Program-made: the position numbers and the translations under genes | In this document: positions 17,963 through 26,261 of the stretch, piece by piece | Position numbering within the stretch: position 1 is the first letter of the stretch | Layout: each line of letters starts with the position of its first letter | Assembly (NCBI GenBank): GCA_016713365.1 | Contig: JADJPG010000025.1 | Span: forward strand, 41,220-105,219 | Source of the DNA: Verrucomicrobiota bacterium | GTDB taxonomy: Bacteria; Verrucomicrobiota; Verrucomicrobiia; Limisphaerales; JADJPG01 | DNA: 64,000 nt | Reading direction: 5' to 3' | The notes under the pieces: generated by a model | The model's input: only the letters and a program-made list of their open reading frames with translations | What the model was told of the DNA's origin: nothing | The model's database searches: none

Positions 17963-19360
17963 ATGAAACGCACGGCGGTCATTAACGTGGTCGGCCTGAC
18001 GGAGTCGCTGCTCGGAGCGTCGACCCCGTATCTGAATGCTTTCTTGAAGCGAGGAAATCTTTCCCATATTGCCCCGGTGATTCCGGCTGTCACCTGCACT
18101 GCGCAATCTACTTATGTCACGGGCCGGATGCCCGGCGATCACGGCGCGGTGGCGAATGGATGGTACAACCGCGAAATGGCGGAGGTGCAGTTCTGGAAGC
18201 AGTCGAACCACCTCGTGGAGGGGCCGAAGATTTGGGATGAGCTGCGGCAGGCGGCGCCGGGCTTCACCTGCGCAAAGCTGTTTTGGTGGTACAACATGTA
18301 TTCCACCGCCGACTGGTCGATCACGCCGCGGCCGATGTATCCGGCGGATGGACGCAAGGTGTTCGACATCTACACGCATCCGATGCCGCTGCGGCACGAG
18401 ATCAAGAAGGACCTCGGGGAGTTTCCGTTCCCGACGTTTTGGGGGCCGGCAGCAGGCATCAAATCGCCGCAGGGCGGACCCGATGCGGCGTCGCGTTGGA
18501 TCGCGAATTCAGCGAAGTGGATTGAAGACAAGCATCGCCCGACGCTGAGTCTCGTTTACCTGCCGCACCTCGACTACAACCTGCAGCGGCTGGGACCGAA
18601 GCATCCGGACATTCAGGCGGACTTGCGTGCCATCGACGAGATCGTGGGCGATCTGATTCGGCACTTCGACCAGCGCGGAGTGAAAACTATGGTGTTGTCC
18701 GAATACGGCATCACGTCCGTGGACACTCCGGTGCATCTGAACCGCGTCTTGCGCGAGAAGGGCTGGATCACCATCAAGGACGAGCTGGGGCTGGAACTTT
18801 TGGACTGCGGCGCGAGTCGGGCGTTTGCCGTGGCTGATCATCAGGTCGCGCACGTTTACTTGAATGATCCTTCCATCGAATCCGCCGTTCGTGCGCTGAT
18901 CGAGAAGCAGCCGGGAGTGGCGCGAGTGTTGGGTGCTGCTGAGAAGGCGACGATGGGGATCGACCATGCGCGCTCTGGAGATCTCGTCGTGCTGGCGAAG
19001 GAGAACGCGTGGTTTACTTACTATTACTGGCTGGATGATGCGCGGGCGCCGGATTTCGCGCGCTGTGTCGATATCCATCGCAAGCCAGGCTACGATCCCG
19101 TGGAGTTGTTTTTGGATCCGACGCTGAGTGTTCCCAAGTTGAAAATCGCCTGGCGGTTGCTGAAGAAGAAACTGGGCTTCCGCATGTTGATGGATTTAAT
19201 CCCGCTCGACGCCACGCTGGTGAAAGGGTCGCACGGAATCATTCCGGCGAGTCGTGGTGATTACCCGGTGCTGATCGCGGATGGAGGACTGACGTCCACG
19301 TCTGAACCAATCGCGCCCACCGAGGTTTATCAGATGATCAAGCGAAGCGTCCTCGGCTAG
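17963..19360 (+). CDS. eboF: EboF-like type I phosphodiesterase / nucleotide pyrophosphatase (alkaline phosphatase superfamily)
   Basis: The protein starts MKRTAVINVVGLTESLLG and has the alkaline phosphatase-like metal site: catalytic Thr region VTCTAQSTYVTGRMPGDHG, YLPHLDY (two metal ligands), a D-x-x-V region at IDEIVGD, LSEYGIT (in place of SDHG), and KGSHGI near the end. There is no signal peptide, so it should act in the cytoplasm on a phosphoester or pyrophosphate. EboF of the ebo cluster belongs to the same superfamily. Adjacency to the EboD-like gene supports the assignment. The other ebo genes (TatD-like eboB, UbiA-like eboC, isomerase-like eboE, eboA) are not nearby. Confidence 0.75.
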   Translation: MKRTAVINVVGLTESLLGASTPYLNAFLKRGNLSHIAPVIPAVTCTAQSTYVTGRMPGDHGAVANGWYNREMAEVQFWKQSNHLVEGPKIWDELRQAAPGFTCAKLFWWYNMYSTADWSITPRPMYPADGRKVFDIYTHPMPLRHEIKKDLGEFPFPTFWGPAAGIKSPQGGPDAASRWIANSAKWIEDKHRPTLSLVYLPHLDYNLQRLGPKHPDIQADLRAIDEIVGDLIRHFDQRGVKTMVLSEYGITSVDTPVHLNRVLREKGWITIKDELGLELLDCGASRAFAVADHQVAHVYLNDPSIESAVRALIEKQPGVARVLGAAEKATMGIDHARSGDLVVLAKENAWFTYYYWLDDARAPDFARCVDIHRKPGYDPVELFLDPTLSVPKLKIAWRLLKKKLGFRMLMDLIPLDATLVKGSHGIIPASRGDYPVLIADGGLTSTSEPIAPTEVYQMIKRSVLG

Positions 19361-19371
19361 GTCCGGTCGGG

Positions 19372-19463
19372 AAAAGAAAAAGCGGGCGAAAGCTTTCCCA
19401 GCCCCGGCGGCTGGACACGACTCGCTGAAGTGCGCTTTCAGCTCGTCCTGGCTTCGGCCCGCT
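19372..19463 (-). ncRNA. Candidate structured small RNA (three-way junction) or elaborate terminator
   Basis: On the minus strand AGCGGGC (19463-19457) pairs with GCCCGCT (19387-19381), closing two further hairpins. One has GCTGAA/TTCAGC arms extended by GGAC/GTCC. The other has CCAGCC/GGCTGG arms. The outer helix is followed at once by a T-rich run (TTTTTCTTTTC), as in an intrinsic terminator. Upstream on the same strand, near 19507-19520, TGGCACTGGCAGTGC satisfies the GG-N10-GC spacing of a sigma-54 promoter. The element could instead be the 3' end of the operon ending at 19611. I cannot match it to a known RNA family by eye. Confidence 0.4.
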
Positions 19464-19610
19464 CCAACACAAACCAACCCAAACACAGACGCACGTTTGC
19501 TTTTTAGCACTGCCAGTGCCAGCGGATGGGAAGTGCCAAGATAGTTGACGCTCATGCTCAAAATCGGACGCGAGCGCGAGTTGTCCTGTCCAGACCCGGG
19601 ACAGCGTGCC

Positions 19611-21131
19611 TCAGTTTGAGACAAGGTTGCCGGCGGCGTTGACCTCGGCGTCGAACACCGCGGTGCGCACGGCTCCGTTGATCTTCACCTGAACCCACAG
19701 CCGGTAACGACCGGGTTTCGGGAACTCGTAGGGGAAGGCGAGCGGTTGCTGGGGCAGGTTCCCGCTCGGAGGTTGGCAGAGTTGTTCCATCATCTCGGGA
19801 GTGATCCGGCGCGGTGGTTTGTCGCCGGCGCGAATTTGAAAAACTTGTTGCGCGGCGACGGACAGGTTTCCCGCCGGGTGAAGATGGGTGAACACCGCGC
19901 CGTCATCGCGGCGAATGGCCATGTGACCGAGCATTCCCATGTAGGCGTCGAGCTTGGACAGGGAGCCGTCCGACTCATGAATCGTGAAGCGCAGGGTGGT
20001 TTCGCGACGGACGACGGTTGGCTCTTTCGCGTCCCAGCGCATGACACGTCCGTCGCCGAGATCGAACTCGAACGGCTTCGATGTCTTCCCCAGCGCCGGC
20101 CCCGTGAACCATGAATCGTCAGGATCGGGCGAAATCCTTGGCTCGTCCGCGCCAGTGAGTGGGAGTTCGGGAACCGTTGTCGTCGAGGTCAGCGTTTGGG
20201 ACAAGCCGCTTTCGTGGGTGACATCCGCATAGAGCCGGTAATTGCCCGGAGGCATCGACGGAAGGGCTGCTTCGAACGATCGATGCGAACGCCGGATGGG
20301 ATGTAAATGGGCGAGCACATCGAGTTCGGGTTCGCGCACCATGAAGACGTGCATGAGTTTGCCGTGATCGGGCACCAAGCCGGGCCACACGACGCGCGCG
20401 TCGTTGGTGAGGATGTTGAGTTGCGCGATGCGCTGGCTGCCTTCCGTGCGGACTTTCACGTCGCACTCCACGGGTTGATACATCTTGTTGTTCCGGTAAT
20501 CGCCATCCTCGGCGTTCCACCAGGCGCGTCCGCCTGCGATGGCGAGCGTGAGAAGGATCGCCGCGCCCACGCCCGCACCGCGACCGAGCCAGCGCCGGTT
20601 GCTGCTGGGCGAAGCGCCGGGTTCGAGGACGCTTTCCCGCACACCGGCGGTAACGACAGTGACCGCGAGGGTGAAGAGCAGCACGCCGAGGGCGATGAGG
20701 ATGCCGGCAAGGGTTCCGGACATCGGCAGGCGCTGGGTGGCGAGGGAATTGACGGGCACGATGAACTTTGAAGTGCCGTTGGCGGTTTCGACTTCGACGT
20801 GAACACTGTAGGCGCCGAGCGCCATCAGCCAGAGCTCCGCGTGGTAAAGGTTCGGCTCTCCTTCCACCGGCTTCGCGACATCGGGCGGCGGAGCGCCATC
20901 CACACCGGCGCGCCAGTGAACGGGCAGGGCGGTGACGCGTTTCACGCCGTTGGTGAGCACGCGGACGTCGATGGTCGCCAGCCCGGGCACCACGCCGGGC
21001 GGGCGGATGATGACTCGCACCGGCACGGGCGGTGCGGTGCTTTCGTAAACGACGTTCAGGCTGCCGATGTGCGCATTCGCCAGCGGAGCAAACGCGAGCC
21101 AGAGCCAGAACAGAAACCAGGAGGGCCTCAT
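19611..21131 (-). CDS. Exported membrane-anchored protein with paired HLHP motifs
   Basis: The ATG at 21131 opens a signal peptide (MRPSWFLFWLWLAFAPLANA). A first beta-rich extracytoplasmic domain follows, then two membrane segments around residues 140-163 and 190-205. A long C-terminal region has two similar domains: HGKLMHVFMVREPELDVLAH with LHP, and later GHMAIRRDDGAVFTHLHP. The spaced His and Met residues suggest metal or copper handling at the cell surface, and the layout recalls FixH/YtkA-like proteins. This is inference. The start overlaps the stop of the upstream membrane gene by 4 bp (ATGA), so the two are translationally coupled. The larger 906-codon frame that merges the two genes comes from the frameshift upstream. 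Confidence 0.65.
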   Translation of the reverse strand: MRPSWFLFWLWLAFAPLANAHIGSLNVVYESTAPPVPVRVIIRPPGVVPGLATIDVRVLTNGVKRVTALPVHWRAGVDGAPPPDVAKPVEGEPNLYHAELWLMALGAYSVHVEVETANGTSKFIVPVNSLATQRLPMSGTLAGILIALGVLLFTLAVTVVTAGVRESVLEPGASPSSNRRWLGRGAGVGAAILLTLAIAGGRAWWNAEDGDYRNNKMYQPVECDVKVRTEGSQRIAQLNILTNDARVVWPGLVPDHGKLMHVFMVREPELDVLAHLHPIRRSHRSFEAALPSMPPGNYRLYADVTHESGLSQTLTSTTTVPELPLTGADEPRISPDPDDSWFTGPALGKTSKPFEFDLGDGRVMRWDAKEPTVVRRETTLRFTIHESDGSLSKLDAYMGMLGHMAIRRDDGAVFTHLHPAGNLSVAAQQVFQIRAGDKPPRRITPEMMEQLCQPPSGNLPQQPLAFPYEFPKPGRYRLWVQVKINGAVRTAVFDAEVNAAGNLVSN

Positions 21132-22319
21132 CGTTTGACCTTTGCCATCCAGTTGCCGACGGCGAGGCCAGCTCCGGTCATCACGAGGGCGAGGCCCCAG
21201 GCGACGGCGGCGGAGGCGGGCGTGAGTCCGTCGCGTTTGACGTTCCAAAACCGGTGCCAGTGATCGCTTGGTTGATCCGCAAAGGTGAAGAAGCCGCTGC
21301 CGTTGAAGAACCAGTTTTTCGCCTCGGGCGAGATGAGATACTCGGAGAAATTCCACTGCGTGAGCAGGAAGAGCGCGGTGAATGCCGTCGCCAGCAGTGG
21401 GATCAGCGCGGTCGCGCTTCCAGCCGCGGCCACGGCCAATCCAGCGGAAGATGAGGTCCATCGCGACCGCCGGCACGATGAGCAAGAGCGGGAACGCCGG
21501 CGGCACCATCGCCTTCACGGGATTGTAGATCGGCGCGAGCATCGGCTGCGCAGGGAAGAGCGGGAGAATCCAGACACCGAGACAGGTGAGCGCCATGTAG
21601 ATTCCGGCGATGGTGGTCGTGGGCCAGGCGAGCTTCGAGGCTCGCGCCATCGCGACGAGGAAGAACGGATAGAGCCCGCACGACAGCTGGTAGAACGATC
21701 TGCCGTGTTGCTGATTCGGCAGGCTTTTCTCCGTCACCATGATTGCGGCGAGGCAGACGAGAATTCCAGCAGAGAAAGCATAGAGCCAGCGGCCGCCGGC
21801 GTGATGATCGTTGGCGGTCCGATTCTGGTAGCCCAGCACGAGCAGCAGTCCACCCACGACGTGAAAGTACATCCCGGCCGCGAGGACGGAATGCGGCGGG
21901 CTGAGGATCTCGACGTCGAGGCCGTAGGCGTCATGCCACCAATTGTCGAACGGCGCGCTCGTCAGCATCGCCAGGGCGCCCCAGATGGTCACCCACGCTC
22001 CCAGGGGACCGCGAAATCCCCACACGCGCACACCTGACTCGCGAATGGCGGGGTCCGAGGAGAACGTTGCGCGGAGCACGAGCCAGCCGGAGAGGAATCC
22101 GCCGAGGCTTCCCCCGAGATGAATGCAGATGTGGGCGGGCGTCCAGAAGGTGTCGCGACCGATGGTTGAATGCCACGAGATGTCCCAGACAATGCCGACG
22201 AGAATGCACGTGGCCGCGAAGACGATCAGCGGGCAGTACCAAGGGATGCGGGAGTGGCTGCGCGCTTCCGACGAAGCGAGCGACGAATCAAGAGCGCCAA
22301 GGGTCGTGCTGCTTTGCAT
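21128..22319 (-). CDS. Polytopic membrane protein, frameshifted near its C-terminus
   Basis: The ATG at 22319 starts MQSSTTLGALDSSL, and some nine hydrophobic segments follow (for example WYCPLIVFAATCILVGIVW and FPLLLIVPAVAMDLIF). At about 21441 the frame shifts by one base. The true continuation LAVAAAGSATALIPLLATAF with further membrane segments ends at 21128, whereas the uncorrected frame gives an arginine-rich stretch. The family is not recognised. The stop overlaps the start of the HLHP-motif protein, so the pair probably forms one membrane system. Conserved-looking His residues (DISWHSTIG, AHICIHLGG, PPHSVLAAGMYFH) could bind a metal or heme, which is a guess. Confidence 0.6.
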
Positions 22320-22418
22320 AGCACACGACAATTACCGAAAACGGCTGGGGCTGGATATGGAAAACTGGGCGACTACGGAACGAAGTTCTCGCCGGTCAAT
22401 TCGCGGCGCAGACGGTGA

Positions 22419-22727
22419 TCAGGCGTCGACCTTTTCGTTTTTCTTGATCGGACTGAACCGGGCGCCGGATGCGGGAGATTGCGTCGACTCGATGCGGCGC
22501 TCGAGCATTTCCAATTGATGGCGTGCCTGCATCAAGCCCATGTAGGCGAAGAGGACGGAAGCCAGTCCGAACGCGGTGCAGAGTCCCCAATATGAGACAG
22601 AGACCACGGAACTGCCACCTTGCAACACGCCCTGAAGAGCGGTCTGACCCGCGACGATCATTCCCAACGTGGCGGCAAAGCATCCCGCGCTGAACCAGTG
22701 ATGAGCACCATCGAGCTTCAAATTCAT
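22419..22727 (-). CDS. Small two-pass membrane protein of unknown function
   Basis: This 102-residue protein starts MNLKLDGAHHWFSAGCFAA. It has two hydrophobic segments (CFAATLGMIVAG and YWGLCTAFGLASVLFAYMGL), then a charged C-terminal helix (HQLEMLERRIEST) and a basic tail. No family is recognised. It lies alone, upstream of the membrane operon and downstream of tRNA-Leu, on the same strand as both. Confidence 0.5.
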   Translation of the reverse strand: MNLKLDGAHHWFSAGCFAATLGMIVAGQTALQGVLQGGSSVVSVSYWGLCTAFGLASVLFAYMGLMQARHQLEMLERRIESTQSPASGARFSPIKKNEKVDA

Positions 22728-22976
22728 GCCCTGAAGCTATCATCGAATGGTGGCATTCCTATTCTGCAAAACCCCACGTCGGGCGGCCTCAAAGTGCCCG
22801 GGCAGGGACCGGGGAATTGCGGTATTGCGAGTGCGGACGGGCGGCTTCGCGGCCGATTATGGGTCCGCTGTCTGAAACGCTTGAATGAGTGGAATGGGAA
22901 AAGGTGACCCGATGAAAGGGGCGGCGTGCCGGGACCATTGAAGGCAACGACCGAGGGATGACTACCTGATTGATGT

Positions 22977-23063
22977 TGGTGCCGATGGAGGGGCTCGAAC
23001 CCCCACACTCTTCCGAGTACCAGATTTTGAGTCTAGCGCGTCTGCCAATTCCGCCACATCGGC
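22977..23063 (-). tRNA. tRNA-Leu (anticodon CAA)
   Basis: The minus strand gives an 87-nt class II tRNA. The acceptor arm is GCCGATG/CATCGGC, the D arm is GGCGGAATTGGCAGAC, and the anticodon loop CTCAAAA carries CAA. A long variable arm (GGTACTCGGAAGAGTGT) and a T arm GGGGGTTCGAGCCCC follow, with an encoded ACCA end. The large variable arm and anticodon identify leucine. Its 5' end faces the integrase gene 79 bp away. Confidence 0.95.
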
Positions 23064-23141
23064 CACCTAATAATCAGACACTTGCGACGTGAGTCGCTGG
23101 TGAACTTGATTTTGCTACAGTGTTTGCGACAGTGTTGCCGC

Positions 23142-24368
23142 ATGAAACGCGCAGCAACCCCGAGCAATCCTGTTTCAGGTTCCAGTTCACGCCGCCATAG
23201 ATACACGAAGGTTCTCGACAACCGCAAGCACCCAATTCGCGGACTCTGGCGCCGCAATGGAAGTTTCTACGCCAGGCTGACCGTTGAGGATGACTGCGGG
23301 CGCAAAAGCGTCAAATGGGTGCCACTGGAGAAGGCAACCACGGCCAGCGAGGCGCAGGACGAATTCCGCGCGCTGTTGGTTGAGCGCGACGAAAACCGGC
23401 TTCGGCCCATCGGCCTTTCTCCGCTGTTCGGCGACTACGCCAAGACCTATTTGGAACGACTGACCACGAGCGGGAAGAAAGCCGACACCCTGATTACGGA
23501 GAGCGGCCATATAAAGAAGTGGATTGAAGCCATCGGCCAAATCCGGCTGAACAAGATTCGTCCGCATCACATCAAGAATCACATCCATGGCTTGCGCACA
23601 GCCAAGAAGTCCGCAAGGACATGCAATCTCGCCTTGGTCTGTCTCCGCAACGTCCTCAAGTCCGCTCGCCTTGACGGCCATCTGAAAGCCAGTCCTGCCG
23701 AGGGTTTGGAATGGCTCAAGACCGACAAGAAGGCGCACCGGCTTTACTCTCCCGATGAAATCGACCGGCTCTGCGAAGCGGCTCTTGCGCCGCGTTACCT
23801 TGAAGGTCGGTTGGCTGCCGGTGACGAGCGAGGCCCACCGCTCAGGAATGGCCTTCAATTCTGCGATTACCTCCGGTTCCTGCAATACAGCGGAGCACGT
23901 GAGCAGGAAGCTTTGCGCGTCCGGGTGAGCGACGTGGACATGGAGCAGGGCCACGTCATGATTGGCGCAGAAGGCGACGCTAAAAACCGGGAGGCGCGCG
24001 CCGTCGATTTGAATCCGCAGTTGCGCCAGTTGCTCGAAGGCATGGAGAAACGGCGCGCGCCGGATTCTAAATGGCTGTTTCCGTCGCCGCAACGCGGGGA
24101 ACGCGATAAACACGCCCGGACGTTTCGTGAGTCACTTCTGCTGGCCCGGGAAGCGGCGGGACTGCCTGATTTCGGCTTTCACGATCTGCGGCGATTTTTT
24201 GCGTCGCGCGCGGTGATGTCGGGCATCGATTTTTTAACGGTATCTAGATGGTTGGGTCACAAGGATGGAGGGATCTTGCTGGCCAAATCCTATGCCCACC
24301 TCGCCGACGAACATCGCAAGAGCCAGGCGGGAAGGCTGGTCTTCAATCCAGTGCCCTCCCCTCTCTGA
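23142..24368 (+). CDS. Tyrosine recombinase / phage-type integrase
   Basis: The protein carries an N-terminal arm, a SAM-like core-binding domain (LFGDYAKTYLERLTTSGKKA), and a catalytic domain. Active-site residues are visible: Arg in YSGAREQEALRVRV, a Lys in EGDAKNREARAVDL, His-x-x-Arg in FHDLRRFFASR, and His and Tyr in WLGHKDGG and LLAKSYAHLAD. Such enzymes integrate or excise mobile elements. The ATG at 23142 gives a typical basic N-terminus; the TTG-type start at 23082 adds 20 residues without support. It lies on the 5' side of tRNA-Leu and reads away from it. No other phage or plasmid genes follow, so it may be the relic of an element or a solo integrase. Confidence 0.85.
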   Translation: MKRAATPSNPVSGSSSRRHRYTKVLDNRKHPIRGLWRRNGSFYARLTVEDDCGRKSVKWVPLEKATTASEAQDEFRALLVERDENRLRPIGLSPLFGDYAKTYLERLTTSGKKADTLITESGHIKKWIEAIGQIRLNKIRPHHIKNHIHGLRTAKKSARTCNLALVCLRNVLKSARLDGHLKASPAEGLEWLKTDKKAHRLYSPDEIDRLCEAALAPRYLEGRLAAGDERGPPLRNGLQFCDYLRFLQYSGAREQEALRVRVSDVDMEQGHVMIGAEGDAKNREARAVDLNPQLRQLLEGMEKRRAPDSKWLFPSPQRGERDKHARTFRESLLLAREAAGLPDFGFHDLRRFFASRAVMSGIDFLTVSRWLGHKDGGILLAKSYAHLADEHRKSQAGRLVFNPVPSPL

Positions 24369-24606
24369 ACAAAATTGCCATCGATACGAGCGAAATTACA
24401 TTGTTTTTGAGGCCTCGGCTGCTGAGTCTCACGAAAAGGTTCATCCAACGATCTTGGTGCGTTGCCAGTGCATCGCATCACCTGTTCTTGAATCATGCTG
24501 TGATCGATAATTGGAAATCCCACGTGGCTCAGCATATTTGCGCTTTTTGAGAAGTAACTTGGCCGCTAGGAAATCCGAGTATGGAAGTCCGCACATGGCA
24601 GACGTG

Positions 24607-24642
24607 CTAGTGTCCTGTCAGCGAACGCTGACAGGACACTAG
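24607..24642. repeat. Perfect 17-bp inverted repeat with AA loop
   Basis: CTAGTGTCCTGTCAGCG (24607-24623), AA, and its exact complement (24626-24642) make a perfect 36-bp palindrome. It lies 240 bp after the integrase gene, in a 480-bp stretch with no credible gene. No T tract follows on either strand, so it is not a plain terminator. It could be a transposon end or target, a recombination site, or a protein-binding site. Confidence 0.6.
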
Positions 24643-24851
24643 ATTCAGGTCAGTCGGGAATGCGCCCGCGGGGTCGGAACATTGTGGTCGTCGGCTTGGG
24701 TTCGCAGGCCTGTTGCTTTGGTTGGCGTCAGTGTCGGTCAACGTTTTCGGAGAGTTTCGAGATCGGTAACGCAAAGGAAGATTGGTTTGGTTCGTCAGAT
24801 TCTGCAAATAAGCATCGAGAAGCAAAGCCAGCCGGTTGGAACCTCCTGCGC

Positions 24852-26261
24852 CTAATGGGCGACCGGGATACAAACACAGACTTTGTTACACGTGCAGTAG
24901 GTGCCGTTCCCATACGACGGTACTAATGGTAGTGGGGGAGGTATTCGTACTGCCGGCGGTGCATAGTCGATGACTGGCGGGGTGTAGGCAAAGCTTCCGG
25001 GCACGCAGTTACATGTGCAGATTGCTCCGGGTGGGACCTCGGAACCGCAGGGCAATGTGTAGGTCACGCTCTGGCCTGAGGGTGTTCTGGTTGTGTATGT
25101 AATTCCTTTGGCGGTCGCGGGCGTATCATGCAAATCAATCAAGCATGTATCGAACGAAAGCATAGGCAGACGCCAAGACTTAACCGTACCATCTTGGCCG
25201 GCTGAGAATAAAATCTTGCCGCCAGGGCTGATCGCCAATGCGTTTACGGTTCCTGTATGAGCTTTGATGCTTCTTTCGAGAGTCGCGGCCGATACGTTCC
25301 AAAGTTTTATTGTGCTGTCGAGTCCTGCAGATGCGACGAAGTGCCCATCCGGAGCGATAGCAAGAGACAGAACCGGTCCACGGTGGTCCGCTAGCGTAGC
25401 GGAGACCATGCCCTCGGGCAATGCTCGCACTTTTAGCGCTGGATCGAATCCGGCAGCAATAAACTTTTGCCCGTCTCGGAGAACTCCAATCGAGTCAATG
25501 TAGCCGGTGAAGTCGGCGAATGATTTAAGGAGGTTCCCCTCTGGCAGACTCCAAAGTTTGACAGTTTTGTCGGTGCTACCCGAAAGAAGTGCTTTCCCAT
25601 CCAGAGTTAGCCCAAATGCTGTAACATCGCGGGTATGAGCGTGCATCGTGGCGACAGCCCTTCTAGAAAGAAGATCGAACAACTTGATGGTTCCGTCACT
25701 GAGCCCAACGGCCAACATTGAGTGAGTGGAGATGGCATGGAGGGCCGTTATTGCATTATCCTGTGCCATCGGATACGGGGCCGGTGTTTCCTCTAGTCGT
25801 GTCCATGCCGTGACCTTTCTCTCCTGACCCGCCGAAAAAAGAGTTATGCCGTCTGGACTGAATGCGAGGGCCTGAATGCTGCCTGAGTGCCCCTCCAAGG
25901 TATTGATTAGTCCTCCTTCTGGCAGGCTCCAAAGCTTGATTTTGGAATCGTTCCCTCCAGACGCCAGGATTTTTCCGTCGAAATTGATCGAAAGAGCACT
26001 TACGCCACCTCGATGCGACATCGCACCTCCGCAATTTGGAGGCAATTCTTCGAACTTACTTTCCATGACTTCAGCCGCATCGGCCTTGCTTCCCTTCATG
26101 AGCGCTACGACTGCAGCTGCGGCTATTCCTCCAGCTAAAAACCCGCGGCGGTCGCTTCTCATTTTCCACGGCAACCGAGTAACGGGCACAATCTCCGGGG
26201 TTCCGCGCGTTCCGTCACTGAAAATGCTGCTCAATTTGAAATGTGGCTTGGGAATACTCAT
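24852..26261 (-). CDS. Tat-exported WD40 propeller protein with cysteine-rich C-terminal tail (possible radical SAM substrate)
   Basis: After a 33-residue N-terminal extension comes a twin-arginine signal, RSDRRGFLAGGIAAAAVVAL. Seven or so WD40 blades follow (for example ILASGGNDSKIKLWSLPEG and LLSGSTDKTVKLWSLPEG). After residue 372 the propeller ends and a roughly 95-residue tail begins, with two cysteine clusters: ICTCNC (residues 414-419) and YCTCNKVCVC (455-464), separated by a Pro-rich linker; the protein ends IPVAH. The start codon overlaps the stop of the radical SAM/SPASM gene by 4 bp (ATGA), so the two are coupled. A sensible model is that the radical SAM enzyme modifies the tail before Tat export of the folded protein; this is inference. 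The N-terminal extension before the Tat motif could be a recognition leader. Confidence 0.8.
   Translation of the reverse strand: MSIPKPHFKLSSIFSDGTRGTPEIVPVTRLPWKMRSDRRGFLAGGIAAAAVVALMKGSKADAAEVMESKFEELPPNCGGAMSHRGGVSALSINFDGKILASGGNDSKIKLWSLPEGGLINTLEGHSGSIQALAFSPDGITLFSAGQERKVTAWTRLEETPAPYPMAQDNAITALHAISTHSMLAVGLSDGTIKLFDLLSRRAVATMHAHTRDVTAFGLTLDGKALLSGSTDKTVKLWSLPEGNLLKSFADFTGYIDSIGVLRDGQKFIAAGFDPALKVRALPEGMVSATLADHRGPVLSLAIAPDGHFVASAGLDSTIKLWNVSAATLERSIKAHTGTVNALAISPGGKILFSAGQDGTVKSWRLPMLSFDTCLIDLHDTPATAKGITYTTRTPSGQSVTYTLPCGSEVPPGAICTCNCVPGSFAYTPPVIDYAPPAVRIPPPLPLVPSYGNGTYCTCNKVCVCIPVAH

Noticed and set aside
21131..22331. A single 906-residue fusion of the membrane protein and the HLHP protein
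   Set aside because: The central part of the fusion is an out-of-frame arginine-rich stretch, while the other frame gives clean membrane helices ending in an ATGA overlap.
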